A stretch of DNA of 64,000 nucleotides from Myroides sp. WP-1 (GTDB taxonomy: Bacteria; Bacteroidota; Bacteroidia; Flavobacteriales; Flavobacteriaceae), in assembly GCF_014145635.1 (NCBI RefSeq), contig NZ_JACHTC010000015.1, positions 1 through 64,000 of the forward strand, written 5' to 3'. Each line of letters begins with the position of its first letter. The first letter of the stretch is position 1. Both the position numbers and the translations under genes were made by a program. The notes under the pieces were generated by a model. That model ran no database searches, had not been told where the DNA came from, and worked only from the letters and a program-made list of their open reading frames with translations. Below, in pieces: positions 43,101 to 51,781 of the stretch.

Positions 43101-43589
43101 ATTCGAAAAACATGGTTGATTGATCTTTTGGGTAAAACCACCAAACAAGAGACTATATCCCCTTCTTATGCCAGTAAAAACTACGAGTTAAAAATTCAAG
43201 GTTTCGAAACCAAGTTATCTTATTTATTTTCCTCACAGGCTCAGGTTGATCTTTTCTACACGTTTCAAGAAAAGAAAAATCAAACCGCTGATTTTGAAAA
43301 TTTACAGCAACACCGTCTTGGCTCTTCTTTCACATTCAATCAAGTAAAATTATTTACAGTGAATGGAGAATTGTCCTTTTTTCAAAATACCTTTACTGGA
43401 AATGCTTTTTCCCCTATTGGGTATCAAATGCTTGAGGGATTACAACCAGGAAAAAACATGACTTGGCGTTTGATGTTTCAAAAAAATCTAACAAATTACT
43501 TAGATTTGAGTTTGAATTACCAAGGCCGAAGCAATGAATCAACCTCAACCATTCACACGGGAAGCGTACAGTTGAGAGCGTTTTTTTAA
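40179..43589 (+). CDS. Large outer-membrane beta-barrel protein, function unknown
   Basis: 1136 residues. Signal peptide FLFLFLFWYSCSFAQ (about 5-20), an N-terminal beta region, then repeated amphipathic strands of barrel type to the C-terminus, ending with alternating hydrophobic residues and a final Phe. GLSTRFVFEKDEAKTTIEAA and DIFLENRARRFLNFNKK resemble conserved segments of flavobacterial surface barrels. A calcium-loop-like stretch DYNNNGIQELEEFE lies at about 823-836. It is too short to be the T9SS pore SprA (over 2000 residues). It is followed by a 2'-5' RNA ligase-like gene. No function can be assigned. Confidence 0.75.
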   Translation: MKLQRFLFLFLFWYSCSFAQEGNSLYKQQIWEENQTTFQLPSAPLNNSYFEIRDAQQVVVPSSAYQVDFKTNTITLLQTTFAFPLTLYYLELPSFLTSPISYYDTSRIVPNEAGSFTYQHQTNNRPAFVPFEGLNTMGSLSRGLTMGTNQSAVTSSNLDLQITGNLSDRVKIRASIQDNNLPLQYGGYSQKINEFDQIFIELFSDDWSIRAGDIFLENRARRFLNFNKKVQGLSTRFVFEKDEAKTTIEAAAALARGQYTRSTFTGQEGNQGPYKLKGSNGELYILIVSGSEKVYVNGLLLQRGEDNDYVIDYNSGELRFTTRYPITSDMRIAIEYQYTDRNYTRFVGYGNIQHETQAWQFGVTVFTETDLKNQTLQQSLTEEQIDILKQAGNDPNKMIAPSAYRDTYSENKVLYTKEQTTDGQPYFVFSTNPDAELYQVTFTAVGNNQGDYILKSTQSIGRIYEYVAPIHGVPQGNYSPVVKLVAPIKNTIATFNAAYRPSEKTSLDVELAFSNHDANLFSSLDQEQNNGWATALKGKQRLWTRDQAQLNVLTDVQFIHKNFHSLENLFSIEFDRDWNLQYTTGNQSLLTGGLEFKIPGKATATYLFEQLNFGDDYKGYRQNLMANWQSKPWLIETKNSLMQADGLLQKTTFIQSHSQVKHSWESTYVGTRLAFEQNKETLQETQVLNPMSHRYSSLDLFVGKGDSLGQNIELGYQFRLNDSIQNNQLERFSKAHTFYVKSQLLKSETRDLNLYANYRSVRPVAEDKPTENTINSILTYRDQYFKGFVQSHTLYEISSGTIAQQEFTYLEVEPGRGQYMWIDYNNNGIQELEEFELAPYPDLGKYVRLYLPSQVFLPTNQNKLTQTLTLNPAALWQNATGIKRILAFFYNQTSYSIDRKDLKKGNQLRLHPFTTDKEEMVGLLENFNNYLYYNRGKKRHSVTYMYTKSKNKNLLSYGSTENKIQTHQLGYNHLIRKTWLIDLLGKTTKQETISPSYASKNYELKIQGFETKLSYLFSSQAQVDLFYTFQEKKNQTADFENLQQHRLGSSFTFNQVKLFTVNGELSFFQNTFTGNAFSPIGYQMLEGLQPGKNMTWRLMFQKNLTNYLDLSLNYQGRSNESTSTIHTGSVQLRAFF

Positions 43590-43773
43590 TTGTTGAAAAG
43601 GTGTGATGATGTGATGGTGAGGTGTGAAAGTGTTAGAACTAAACCGATAACCTTTAGATTTTCTTTTTCATTTTTCGCAAGTTGCTTTTTCGCCAGATTA
43701 TCGATTAAAGAATATATATGTCATTAAATCAAAAAGTTAACTGATAACTATAAACCGTAAACTGTAAACCATT

Positions 43774-44337
43774 ATGTATAGCGATAAATATTCCCTTTGT
43801 TTTCAACCTGATCTTGCTTTAATAGAACAAGTCAAAGCGATGAAATTACAATTGGGAGAAGTTATTGGTTGGTTCAACAGTAAAAATTCATTAGCCCATT
43901 TAACGATTGCTGAATTTCAAGCCAGTGAACAAGACATTCAGCGCATGCATCAACAAATTACCCGTTGTTGTAACGGATTTACACCGGTAGAAACGCATTT
44001 ATCTTCTTTTGGTACTTACCCTAATGGAACTTTTTTTTTGGAGGTAGATCCACTAGCCAAACCACAGTTAAAGACATACGCACAAAAATTGTTTCGTACC
44101 TTACAGCTAAAAAATGCTTATAAATGTACAGATCCTCACTTATCTATTGGACGCAAGCTCGATGACACCAAAATACAGCAAGCATATGCTTTGTTTGAGC
44201 AACCTCAACTTTCTTTTTGTTGTGATTTAGTTGTTCTTCGTCGACTCAATACGGAGCGTCGACAGTTTGACATCATTCATTATTATCCTTTTTTATCTCA
44301 ACCGATGGAAGAGGATACACAGTTGACTTTATTTTAA
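43774..44337 (+). CDS. 2'-5' RNA ligase / phosphodiesterase family protein
   Basis: 187 residues of the 2H phosphoesterase superfamily. Both catalytic HxT/S motifs are present: AHLTIAEF (around 48-55) and PHLSIGRKL (around 122-130), separated by the usual 70-75 residues. Members hydrolyse 2'-5' or cyclic 2',3' phosphodiester bonds in RNA or nucleotides. No tRNA-modification genes are adjacent, and the substrate is unknown. Intergenic DNA ahead contains degenerate GATAACTATAAACCGTAAAC-type repeats. Confidence 0.85.
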   Translation: MYSDKYSLCFQPDLALIEQVKAMKLQLGEVIGWFNSKNSLAHLTIAEFQASEQDIQRMHQQITRCCNGFTPVETHLSSFGTYPNGTFFLEVDPLAKPQLKTYAQKLFRTLQLKNAYKCTDPHLSIGRKLDDTKIQQAYALFEQPQLSFCCDLVVLRRLNTERRQFDIIHYYPFLSQPMEEDTQLTLF

Positions 44338-44398
44338 AATCGACCTCTTGAACTTCATCTTTTTCGCATTTGACAATTTTTATGTTTTAATTTTTCCT

Positions 44399-44406
44399 TA
44401 TTTTTG
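44399..44406 (+). promoter_or_regulatory. -7 box of the CsaA-like gene
   Basis: TATTTTTG matches TAnnTTTG 22 bp before the ATG at 44428. Confidence 0.55.
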
Positions 44407-44427
44407 AGTTTACACAAAACTTAAATT

Positions 44428-44778
44428 ATGGAAAACAGCAACAATAATACGCTAACGTGGGATGATTTCATGAAAGTAGAAATGCGCGTTGGTACGATTA
44501 TTCAAGCCGAAGAATTCAAAGAAGTCCGCAATCCTGCATATAAATTAGTAGTTGATTTTGGAGAAGAAATTGGAATGAGAAAAACCTCAGCCCAGATTAC
44601 AAAATTATATACTCCTGAAGAGTTAATTGGAAAACAGGTCATTGCTGTGGTCAATTTTCCACCCAAACAAATTGCCAATATCATGAGTGAATGTTTGGTT
44701 ATGGGAGCAGTAGAAGGAAAAGAAGTAACCCTAATGAGCTTAGACAAACCCGTAAAAAATGGGTTAAGAATAGGATAA
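44428..44778 (+). CDS. csaA: CsaA-like tRNA-binding domain protein
   Basis: 116 residues made of a single EMAP-type OB fold. Diagnostic stretches are KVEMRVGTIIQAEEF, IGMRKTSAQIT and IIAVVNFPPKQIANIMSE-like (VIAVVNFPPKQIANIM). CsaA binds RNA and protein clients and was linked to secretion in Bacillus. The same fold occurs as the C-terminal domain of MetG at 48140, a more distant paralogue. It is monocistronic, with its own promoter box and a terminator shared with the convergent DUF2891 gene. Confidence 0.9.
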   Translation: MENSNNNTLTWDDFMKVEMRVGTIIQAEEFKEVRNPAYKLVVDFGEEIGMRKTSAQITKLYTPEELIGKQVIAVVNFPPKQIANIMSECLVMGAVEGKEVTLMSLDKPVKNGLRIG

Positions 44779-44811
44779 AAAAAAGGTTTCGCAAGCGAAA
44801 CCTTTTTTTTA
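44777..44811. terminator. Bidirectional terminator between csaA and DUF2891
   Basis: GGTTTCGC-AA-GCGAAACC stem with A-run before and T-run after. It ends both convergent genes. Confidence 0.88.
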
Positions 44812-45909
44812 TTGATGTACTAAAGCATAGAGTGCAAAGGTTCCTAACCAATGACTTCCCATATAGTCATCATCTGTTATGTTGCCAAAAGAAGCATCAA
44901 AATGTTGTTTTCCAATGGCTCTTAAATGAGCTAATTCTGGTAATTTTTTAGATAAATCAGTCAAACAAGTAGTTCTACTAAAGTTTAATCCATCCAAATG
45001 GACGAGATGACCATCGGTTCTATCGGATACTTGCCCTACAGCTAATTGAAAATCCGCAGTAAAAACAGCAGGTAAAAAAGCGGTTAACCACGTTCTAAAC
45101 GTCGCTTCATCTTGTATTTTACTCATCAAACGCGCTTCTTCCAAGCAAGGAGATAAAAAATCATGTCCACTCGGTTCAAAAGCTAAGTTACAGTCAACAT
45201 CTTTTGCATACAGGCGATTAGCCGTTTCAATTAAGAGCGTCTCAAACGCAGTTTTTTTCATCAAGCGTGCATATTCTAGAGAGAGGGATAATCCATAGGC
45301 TGTATTGTCGTGTGTTCCCGTGCGGATTGGATAATTCAATTTTGGTAAATACTCTTGGTAGCGCTCGATTAGTATATCAGCTAAAGGTTCTATTAATTTT
45401 GCCCAACGCTGTGCATCAGGGTCTTCCCAGGTAGATAACGTTCCGTGTAACTGAAAAAGCCAAGCCCAACCATAGGTACGTTCAAAAGTTCTATTATTAG
45501 GATCTTCAAAAAAGGCCATTTCTACTTGTACGTTTTCTGCCGTAATCAGTGTGTTTAATCGCTCGCGAATATGGTGCTGCTCTTCAAGCTCTGGAAAGCG
45601 CTTCATCAATTCAATAATTGACCAATACCCATGAACCGCTGAGTGCCAATCGAAACAACCATAAAAAATAGGACGCAATTGTTTGGGTGTTTTTAAATCC
45701 GCATCAGCTCCTAAAACCTGTCCTAACTTATTCGGATACTCTTGTTGAAGGCAGTGCAACGGCAAAGCAATGATCTTTTTCGCTTCTTTTAAACTTAACA
45801 CCAGAGGTGCGGTTGTAACAAGTTCCTTTTCTATTTTTTTATCCTTTTCTTTGGGTGTACAGCCTAATAAAGCCAAACTCAACACAGTGTAAATACCTAT
45901 TTTTTTCAT
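44809..45909 (-). CDS. DUF2891 lipoprotein
   Basis: 366 residues. Lipoprotein signal YTVLSLALLGC (Cys at about 17). The body matches the DUF2891 family: RPIFYGCFDWHSAVHGYW, RTYGWAWLFQLHG, HDNTAYGLSLSLEYAR and TDDDYMGSHWLG-like end (DDDYMGSHWLGTFALYAL). Many conserved Trp, His and Asp residues suggest an alpha/alpha toroid fold as in glycan-processing enzymes, but activity is unknown to me. Single gene. Confidence 0.85.
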   Translation of the reverse strand: MKKIGIYTVLSLALLGCTPKEKDKKIEKELVTTAPLVLSLKEAKKIIALPLHCLQQEYPNKLGQVLGADADLKTPKQLRPIFYGCFDWHSAVHGYWSIIELMKRFPELEEQHHIRERLNTLITAENVQVEMAFFEDPNNRTFERTYGWAWLFQLHGTLSTWEDPDAQRWAKLIEPLADILIERYQEYLPKLNYPIRTGTHDNTAYGLSLSLEYARLMKKTAFETLLIETANRLYAKDVDCNLAFEPSGHDFLSPCLEEARLMSKIQDEATFRTWLTAFLPAVFTADFQLAVGQVSDRTDGHLVHLDGLNFSRTTCLTDLSKKLPELAHLRAIGKQHFDASFGNITDDDYMGSHWLGTFALYALVHQ

Positions 45910-46080
45910 TCTTTTACTTTAAACACCCAATGTAGGAATTATTCTAAAAAAAAAGAACTTCAACAGTCAAATAATTAGCTTATTTTCTTTAACAACACTC
46001 TTTTTATCTTCCTGATTGTCTTTGTTTTATAAAAAATAAACTGATTTAAAAAATATACAGCGCGGACGTTCACTTTTTTG

Positions 46081-46088
46081 TACATTTG
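46081..46088 (+). promoter_or_regulatory. -7 box of a small lipoprotein cluster
   Basis: TACATTTG lies only nine bp before the ATG at 46098, so the transcript would be nearly leaderless. Confidence 0.45.
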
Positions 46089-46097
46089 AAATAAAAA

Positions 46098-46664
46098 ATG
46101 CGTAGAATCACCTTATCCTTTTTCAGCGTACTCTTGTTGGCAACCACCATTATCTCGTGTGATAACAAGTCTTTAAATCCCTCTAAGGCAATTACAGCTA
46201 TTGAGGCTTATATGGAAACACAACCCATCTATGAAAGCACGACCTTTACAGTTGGAGAAACAAAATTAAGAACCAAAAAAGACGGAGAACTTATCAAACA
46301 ATACCAACAATTGGCGGATGACGGTTACCTAAGTCTCTCAGATTTTTCAACAAAGAAACGCTTTCTCTCTAAAGATAGTTTATGGCAAGGAACCATCAAA
46401 CTAACGGAGAAGGCTCACCCTTTTGTCTTAGAGCAAAAAAACAATAAAATTAAAATTAAAACCATTGAGTATTTGGTCGATAAAGACAATGGGTTTCAAT
46501 TAGATACCAAGGGCAAAAAATCGGCAACAGCAACGGTTATGCTGAAGAAGAGCCCTACGCCTTTTCATTTTCTTAAAGAAGACAAATCACCTCATACTGA
46601 ATTTATTACTAGAAAATTCAAAATGAAATATTCTGAAGAAACGGGCTGGAAAATCACAAAGTAA
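46098..46664 (+). CDS. Hypothetical lipoprotein
   Basis: 188 residues, not recognised. Lipoprotein signal SFFSVLLLATTIISC (Cys at about 21). The mature part is polar with a repeated pattern of charged strands (KHPFVLEQKNNKIKIKT-like: AHPFVLEQKNNKIKIKTIEY) and ends KYSEETGWKITK. The following membrane-protein gene begins three bases after the stop, so the two are likely cotranscribed and may act together at the envelope. Confidence 0.7.
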   Translation: MRRITLSFFSVLLLATTIISCDNKSLNPSKAITAIEAYMETQPIYESTTFTVGETKLRTKKDGELIKQYQQLADDGYLSLSDFSTKKRFLSKDSLWQGTIKLTEKAHPFVLEQKNNKIKIKTIEYLVDKDNGFQLDTKGKKSATATVMLKKSPTPFHFLKEDKSPHTEFITRKFKMKYSEETGWKITK

Positions 46665-46667
46665 CAA

Positions 46668-47120
46668 ATGGGAAAGAATATATTTATCTTGGTTTTAATC
46701 CAAGCGCTTTTGGCTATACTTATGGCGTTTTTAATTTCGAAAATGTCCTTTATCGGTCGAATGGGTATTACGTTTGTATACAAAGAGTATTTGGTTTTTA
46801 AATCTCCTTGGAAAACGGCTTTGCTTCTTTTTGCCGTTCAAACTTTTCTGATCCTCATTCTTGCCTTTTTCAAGTATTTTACCCCGAGTAAAATAGCCAA
46901 TACGGTAGCTGTCTTCACGATATTAATTGGTCTTGGTGCAGCTTACTATACCTATCTTGATTTTACGACTACGTCACACAAATATATGAAGAGCAATTTC
47001 CATATGGGATTTTACCTGTTTTGGTTTGCTTGGATTTTTTCAGCAGTGTATCTTTTGTTTTTAAAGAAAAAGAAAGTTGCATTGACCAACTTAGAAATAC
47101 AAGAGGTAACCTCGGCATAG
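46668..47120 (+). CDS. Hypothetical four-helix membrane protein
   Basis: 150 residues with four hydrophobic segments (about 5-22, 44-66, 78-98 and 108-130), the first FILVLIQALLAILMAFLI. No family recognised. It begins three bases after the upstream lipoprotein stop. The next small lipoprotein follows at 27 bp. Confidence 0.7.
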   Translation: MGKNIFILVLIQALLAILMAFLISKMSFIGRMGITFVYKEYLVFKSPWKTALLLFAVQTFLILILAFFKYFTPSKIANTVAVFTILIGLGAAYYTYLDFTTTSHKYMKSNFHMGFYLFWFAWIFSAVYLLFLKKKKVALTNLEIQEVTSA

Positions 47121-47147
47121 TCTAATACTATTTTAAAACTCAACTAC

Positions 47148-47396
47148 ATGAAAGCATCATTTCTCTTTTTTAGTTCCTTTGTACTTCTCACACTGTGGAG
47201 TTGTACAGATAAAAGTAAAGAAACACAAGAGCCAACGCGTATCAAGTTGGAACAACCGACTACGACAACAACGGCACAACCCGTTCAAATTCCCATGCAC
47301 GGAACTAAAGAAAACAGCTCTTCTGGCATGACTTCTTTCAAAATGAAAGAAGATTTGAAAGAAAGCAGTACAGAAAAAAACACAAATAAAGAATAA
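47148..47396 (+). CDS. Hypothetical small lipoprotein
   Basis: 82 residues. Signal FSSFVLLTLWSC with lipobox Cys at about 19, then a Thr/Gln/Lys-rich low-complexity mature part containing VQIPMHGTKENSSSG. The PMHG piece faintly recalls the PAHGQPGHRC motif of the next lipoprotein, so the two may be related. No known family. Confidence 0.6.
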   Translation: MKASFLFFSSFVLLTLWSCTDKSKETQEPTRIKLEQPTTTTTAQPVQIPMHGTKENSSSGMTSFKMKEDLKESSTEKNTNKE

Positions 47397-47467
47397 GGTT
47401 TAACTTCTAATCGTTTTTATTCCAATTAAAAATAGTTAAGTTTACCATACAAACCAATTAACTAATC

Positions 47468-47965
47468 ATGAAGAACTATTTATTTGCAGTATCATCCTTG
47501 TTGCTTTTAAGTTTAACAGCTTGTAAAGACACAGGTAAAGAGCCCTCTAATATAACCATTGATGGGGCTTCGACAGAACAACCAGCAAGTACGTCTACTC
47601 CTGCAACAGCAGAAGAAGCTACCCCTGCACAAAATACAACTACACCTGTAGCGAGTACACCAGCCACAACGAATCAAGCAGCTGCAGCTAGCGGTAAGTT
47701 GAATCCTGCACATGGGCAACCAGGGCACCGTTGTGACATTCCTGTAGGAACACCATTAGATGCTCCTGCTGGAGGAGGCATGCAAGCATCAGCTACTCCT
47801 GCACCTGCACCATCAAGTCAAGGTCAACCTTTCTTGGTTAATGATCAGGCAAAAGGTCGTATCATGCAAGAGCAAGGGCAAACAGCAAGTAGTGGAAAAA
47901 TCAATCCTCCACATGGGCAACCAGGACACCGTTGTGATATTCAAGTGGGACAACCACTACCATAA
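47468..47965 (+). CDS. Lipoprotein with two HGQPGHRCDI motifs
   Basis: 165 residues. Lipoprotein signal (VSSLLLLSLTAC, Cys at about 19), a Thr/Ala/Pro-rich linker, and two copies of one motif: SGKLNPAHGQPGHRCDIPVG (about 75-94) and SGKINPPHGQPGHRCDIQVG (about 141-160), each with its Cys and two His. Such sequences occur in hypothetical Bacteroidota lipoproteins as I recall. The His/Cys set could bind metal; this is inference. A terminator follows. Confidence 0.7.
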   Translation: MKNYLFAVSSLLLLSLTACKDTGKEPSNITIDGASTEQPASTSTPATAEEATPAQNTTTPVASTPATTNQAAAASGKLNPAHGQPGHRCDIPVGTPLDAPAGGGMQASATPAPAPSSQGQPFLVNDQAKGRIMQEQGQTASSGKINPPHGQPGHRCDIQVGQPLP

Positions 47966-47993
47966 TGTAGTTATTTTATTATTTAATATCCGT

Positions 47994-48028
47994 AAAAAAG
48001 GCAAAATCAAATTGATTTTGCCTTTTTT
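47994..48028 (+). terminator. Terminator after the lipoprotein cluster
   Basis: AAAAGGCAAAATCAA and TTGATTTTGCCTTTT form a stem with almost no loop-side bases lost, followed by T. Confidence 0.88.
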
Positions 48029-48099
48029 GTTGTCCAATTTGGGTAAAAAGCGAAAAAAAACACTTCAAAATAATCCATTCAACTTCCAGCAATATTGTT

Positions 48100-48107
48100 T
48101 ATTTTTG
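48100..48107 (+). promoter_or_regulatory. -7 box of metG
   Basis: TATTTTTG followed by CATTC, 33 bp before the ATG at 48140. Confidence 0.6.
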
Positions 48108-48139
48108 CATTCTTATTAATTTCATATAGAATATAGTTT

Positions 48140-50200
48140 ATGATACAAGATCCGAAGAGATATACGCTAACTGCGGCATTGCCTTATACCAATGGGCCAA
48201 TCCATATTGGACACCTAGCAGGTGTTTATGTTCCAGCTGATATTTATGCTCGATTCTTGCGAATGCAAGGCAAAGATGTTGCCTTCATCTGTGGAAGCGA
48301 CGAACACGGGGTGGCTATTTCTATGAAAGCAAAAAAAGAAGGTATTACCCCTCAACAGGTAATCGATAAATACAATGGTATAATCAAAAAATCATTTGAA
48401 GATTTTGGTATTACTTTTGACAACTATTCGCGTACTTCTTCTTCTATTCACCATCAAACAGCATCTGAATTTTTCAAGAAATTGTATAACGAGGGAAAAT
48501 TTATTGAAGAGGTAACGGAGCAATTATATGATGAGCAAGCACAACAATTCTTGGCCGATCGTTTTGTAACGGGAACTTGTCCAAAATGTGCGAATGAAGA
48601 AGCCTATGGAGATCAATGTGAAAAATGTGGTACTTCACTAAATGCAACGGATTTAATCAATCCTAAATCGACGATTACAGGAAGTAAACCGATATTAAAA
48701 TCAACGAAACACTGGTTTTTACCTTTAGATCAATACGACGGATTCTTGCGTCAGTGGATCCTAGAGGGGCATAAAAATGACTGGAAACCCAACGTATATG
48801 GACAAGTAAAATCTTGGTTAGATGATGGTTTAAAGCCTCGTGCTGTGACGCGCGATTTAGATTGGGGTATTCCTGTTCCAGTGGAAGGAGCTGACGGAAA
48901 AGTATTGTATGTATGGTTTGACGCTCCTATTGGGTATATTTCATCAACCAAAGAATGGGCACAACGCGTTGGAAAAGATTGGGAACCTTACTGGAAATCT
49001 GAAGACACTAAATTGGTTCACTTCATCGGAAAAGACAATATTGTTTTCCACTGTGTGATTTTCCCTGCAATGTTAAAAGCTGAAGGAAGCTACATCTTAC
49101 CTGACAATGTACCTGCTAATGAGTTCTTAAACTTAGAAGGAAACAAATTGTCTACCTCTAAAAACTGGGCCGTTTGGTTGCATGAGTACTTAGAAGATTT
49201 TCCAGGCAAACAAGATGTATTGCGTTATGCACTAACTGCTAATGCACCTGAAACAAAAGACAATGACTTTACATGGAAAGATTTCCAAGCGAGAAATAAC
49301 AACGAATTAGTTGCTATTTTTGGAAACTTCATCAACCGTGTAGTGGTATTAACCAATAAATATTACAACGGAGTAGTTCCTCAACCTCATGCTTTTTCTG
49401 AGGTGGATATTGCAACGTTACAAGAGTTAAGAGCCTATCCAGCAGTGATTGAGAGTTCGGTTGACCGCTACCGTTTTAGAGAAGCTTTGGGTGAAATGAT
49501 GAATGTAGCTCGTTTAGGGAATAAGTATCTAGCAGATGAAGAGCCTTGGAAGTTAATCAAGGAAGATGCAGATCGCGTACAAACACAAATGTATGTTGCT
49601 TTGCAAATTGCTGCTGCTTTAAGCACATTGGCGGAGCCTTTCTTGCCGTTTACTGCGACAAAATTAAAATCAATCTTGCGCTTAGAAACGCCAATCGCAT
49701 GGTCGGCTGTAGAGGTTGATCAACCTTTACTAAAGGCGGGACACCAAATTGGAGAAGCGGAACTATTATTTGCTAAGATTGAGGATGAAGAAATTCAAAA
49801 ACAACTAGATCGCTTAGAAGCATCTAAGCAAGCAAATAAAGCTGAAAATGCGGTAGTAGAACCTCAAAAAGAAACAGCTACCTATGACGATTTCGCTAAA
49901 TTGGACCTTCGTGTAGGAACGATTATCGAAGCAGAAAAAATGCCGAAAGCCAATAAACTTTTAGTGTTAAAAGTAGACACAGGACTCGATGTGAGAACCA
50001 TTGTATCGGGAATTGCAGAACACTTTAAACCTGAAGATATCATCGGTCAACGTGTAACTGTTCTTGCGAATTTAGCGCCTAGAGCTTTACGCGGTGTTGA
50101 AAGTCAAGGAATGATCTTGATGACAGAAGATGCTAATGGTAAATTAGTATTCGTCAACCCAGATGAAGAGGGTGTAAAAAACGGAGCAACTATTAATTAA
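48140..50200 (+). CDS. metG: Methionine-tRNA ligase
   Basis: 686-residue class I aminoacyl-tRNA synthetase. The HIGH motif is in [12 protein letters not shown] (around 17-28), the zinc knuckle in [17 protein letters not shown] (around 148-164), and the KMSKS equivalent in [11 protein letters not shown] (around 337-347). A helical anticodon domain follows, then a linker with Glu/Lys and a C-terminal EMAP-type tRNA-binding domain (about 585-686: [20 protein letters not shown]). Length matches the two-part bacterial enzyme with appended domain. Confidence 0.97.
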   Translation: MIQDPKRYTLTAALPYTNGPIHIGHLAGVYVPADIYARFLRMQGKDVAFICGSDEHGVAISMKAKKEGITPQQVIDKYNGIIKKSFEDFGITFDNYSRTSSSIHHQTASEFFKKLYNEGKFIEEVTEQLYDEQAQQFLADRFVTGTCPKCANEEAYGDQCEKCGTSLNATDLINPKSTITGSKPILKSTKHWFLPLDQYDGFLRQWILEGHKNDWKPNVYGQVKSWLDDGLKPRAVTRDLDWGIPVPVEGADGKVLYVWFDAPIGYISSTKEWAQRVGKDWEPYWKSEDTKLVHFIGKDNIVFHCVIFPAMLKAEGSYILPDNVPANEFLNLEGNKLSTSKNWAVWLHEYLEDFPGKQDVLRYALTANAPETKDNDFTWKDFQARNNNELVAIFGNFINRVVVLTNKYYNGVVPQPHAFSEVDIATLQELRAYPAVIESSVDRYRFREALGEMMNVARLGNKYLADEEPWKLIKEDADRVQTQMYVALQIAAALSTLAEPFLPFTATKLKSILRLETPIAWSAVEVDQPLLKAGHQIGEAELLFAKIEDEEIQKQLDRLEASKQANKAENAVVEPQKETATYDDFAKLDLRVGTIIEAEKMPKANKLLVLKVDTGLDVRTIVSGIAEHFKPEDIIGQRVTVLANLAPRALRGVESQGMILMTEDANGKLVFVNPDEEGVKNGATIN

Positions 50201-50204
50201 ATAT

Positions 50205-50234
50205 AAAAAAGGGAGCCTATCGGTTCCCTTTTTT
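50205..50234 (+). terminator. Intrinsic terminator after metG
   Basis: AAAAGGGAGCC-TATC-GGTTCCCTTTT stem with one G-U pair, followed by T. Confidence 0.85.
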
Positions 50235-50261
50235 ATTGCTTGCAGAGACTAAAACAAAGTT

Positions 50262-50269
50262 TATATTTG
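50262..50269 (+). promoter_or_regulatory. -7 box of the TGA-split gene
   Basis: TATATTTG; a TTG at 50240-50242 lies 19 bp upstream in the -33 position. Confidence 0.55.
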
Positions 50270-50291
50270 TGTTAAATAACCAAAACACCTT

Positions 50292-51701
50292 ATGATTAAA
50301 TTTTTTTCAACACTGATACTATTAAGCTTTGTAACAGTAGGACAAGCACAGGTTGTAGAAGCGAAAATCCCAACGGATTTAGCCAATATCAATGCTGTCT
50401 ATCATTTTAACCGAGGCGAAAAAAACTGCTTTTTCCTTTTCGAAGAGACTTCCATGCAATTTGCTCAGTTATCTAAAGATCTCAACATTGAACAATCTTT
50501 ACTGATCCCTTTACATCAAGCAAAGGGAACTTTTGCTTCCTATCTAATGAAAGATGATCATGTCCTAACTACCTTTTGAATGAGTCAAAAGGAAGTTTAC
50601 GCCTTACATACCGATTTAAAAGAAAGCACAACAACAGCCAAGTCTTATTCCATAAAGGAAGACAACGAACAGGTTCTTGCTTATATTACCTATGAACAAT
50701 CTTTTTATATACTCAAAGTAGTCAAAAACTCCAATTACCTAAAGCTTTTACAGTTTGATGCAAATCTTTCGCTTGTATCGAGTACACTTTTAAATTTTTC
50801 GGATCAGAAGTTTTTCAATAGACACAACGAAAAAACCGATTTATATAGCGTACTAAGAGAAGAAACACGAAAAGAATCGTCTATGGTAACTCCTATTGTC
50901 GCCAATCAACGTACCTCATTAATAAAAGCTTCTGCAAAACGAAAACTCTATGTATTTGACAGCAACTTGTATATTACTTTAGACAACTCCAAACTAAGAA
51001 CAATTTGTTTATCTGTTAATTTACTTACAAAACAAACAAACACACAAGTCTTCAACCAAAATTACGATATATCAAAATCCCTAATTTTTGATTCTAACTC
51101 TTTTATGTTTGATGACAAACTAATACAAGCAAGTTTTACGAGAGAGTACATCAACTTTATTATTCGCGATCTTGCTGGAGTACCCATCAAAACGTTTCGT
51201 TTAGACAAAAAGGAAAAAGCAGATTTTTTAATCGGTGATATTTCAAAAATATCCGATAATGCTTTTGGTCGAGACAAAGCTAGTTCCTTTACAAAAACCA
51301 AGCGTTTTTTGTTTAACATGATGGATTACAATGCTCAAGCTATTGCGGCTTATCCTTATGAGGACAGTTATATCCTAACGTTTGGTGGAGTATCAGACTT
51401 GAAAAAAACGCTAACTCCTGGCAGAGATATCTTTGCTTATTTGATGGTTTCACCAAATCGAACAAGTATTTTCAATGAATACTACAATGCTACAGCAATG
51501 ATTGCCACGGGAGCGCTAACACGTGAGTTAGAGCCTAATCCAACCTTGACCCTGCCAGAAGATAAATTAGCCGATTTAAGATACTACAACAATTTTGATC
51601 CTAAGGATCCAAAATACAAAGTTGTGTTCAAGGTCAAAGACCAATACTATTACGGCAAACAAGAAACTGGAAGCAAAACGCTTGATTTAGTTTCTTTTTA
51701 A
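50292..51701 (+). pseudogene. Secreted hypothetical protein split by an in-frame TGA
   Basis: One continuous reading frame of 469 residues is interrupted once, by TGA at 50577-50579, followed at once by ATG in the same frame. The first part (95 residues) has a signal peptide (FFSTLILLSFVTVGQAQ); the second (373 residues) reads SQKEVYALHTDLKESTTT and continues without any other lesion to VSF. The long intact second part argues for a recent nonsense change (for example TGG to TGA), a sequencing error, or reinitiation at TGAATG. No family recognised. Promoter and strong terminator are intact. Confidence 0.65.
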
Positions 51702-51704
51702 TAA

Positions 51705-51745
51705 AAAAAAACGCGTTTGTATAGTTATACAAACGCGTTTTTTTA
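51705..51745. terminator. Bidirectional terminator
   Basis: ACGCGTTTGTATA-GT-TATACAAACGCGT stem, flanked by A-run and T-run. It lies between the split gene and the convergent aldo/keto reductase gene. Confidence 0.9.
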
Positions 51746-51781
51746 TACCTGTTATTTTTACTGGAAGAAAACCTTTTTCTT

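Noticed and set aside
40179..43589. T9SS translocon SprA
   Set aside because: Length is about half and the neighbour genes of sprA are missing.
47760..48119. Plus-strand frame of 119 codons overlapping the HGQPGHRCDI lipoprotein
   Set aside because: It is the shifted frame of the lipoprotein gene running through its terminator into the metG leader.
50577..50579. TGA read as tryptophan
   Set aside because: All other genes use TGG for Trp and TGA as a stop, so a local mutation, error or reinitiation is simpler.
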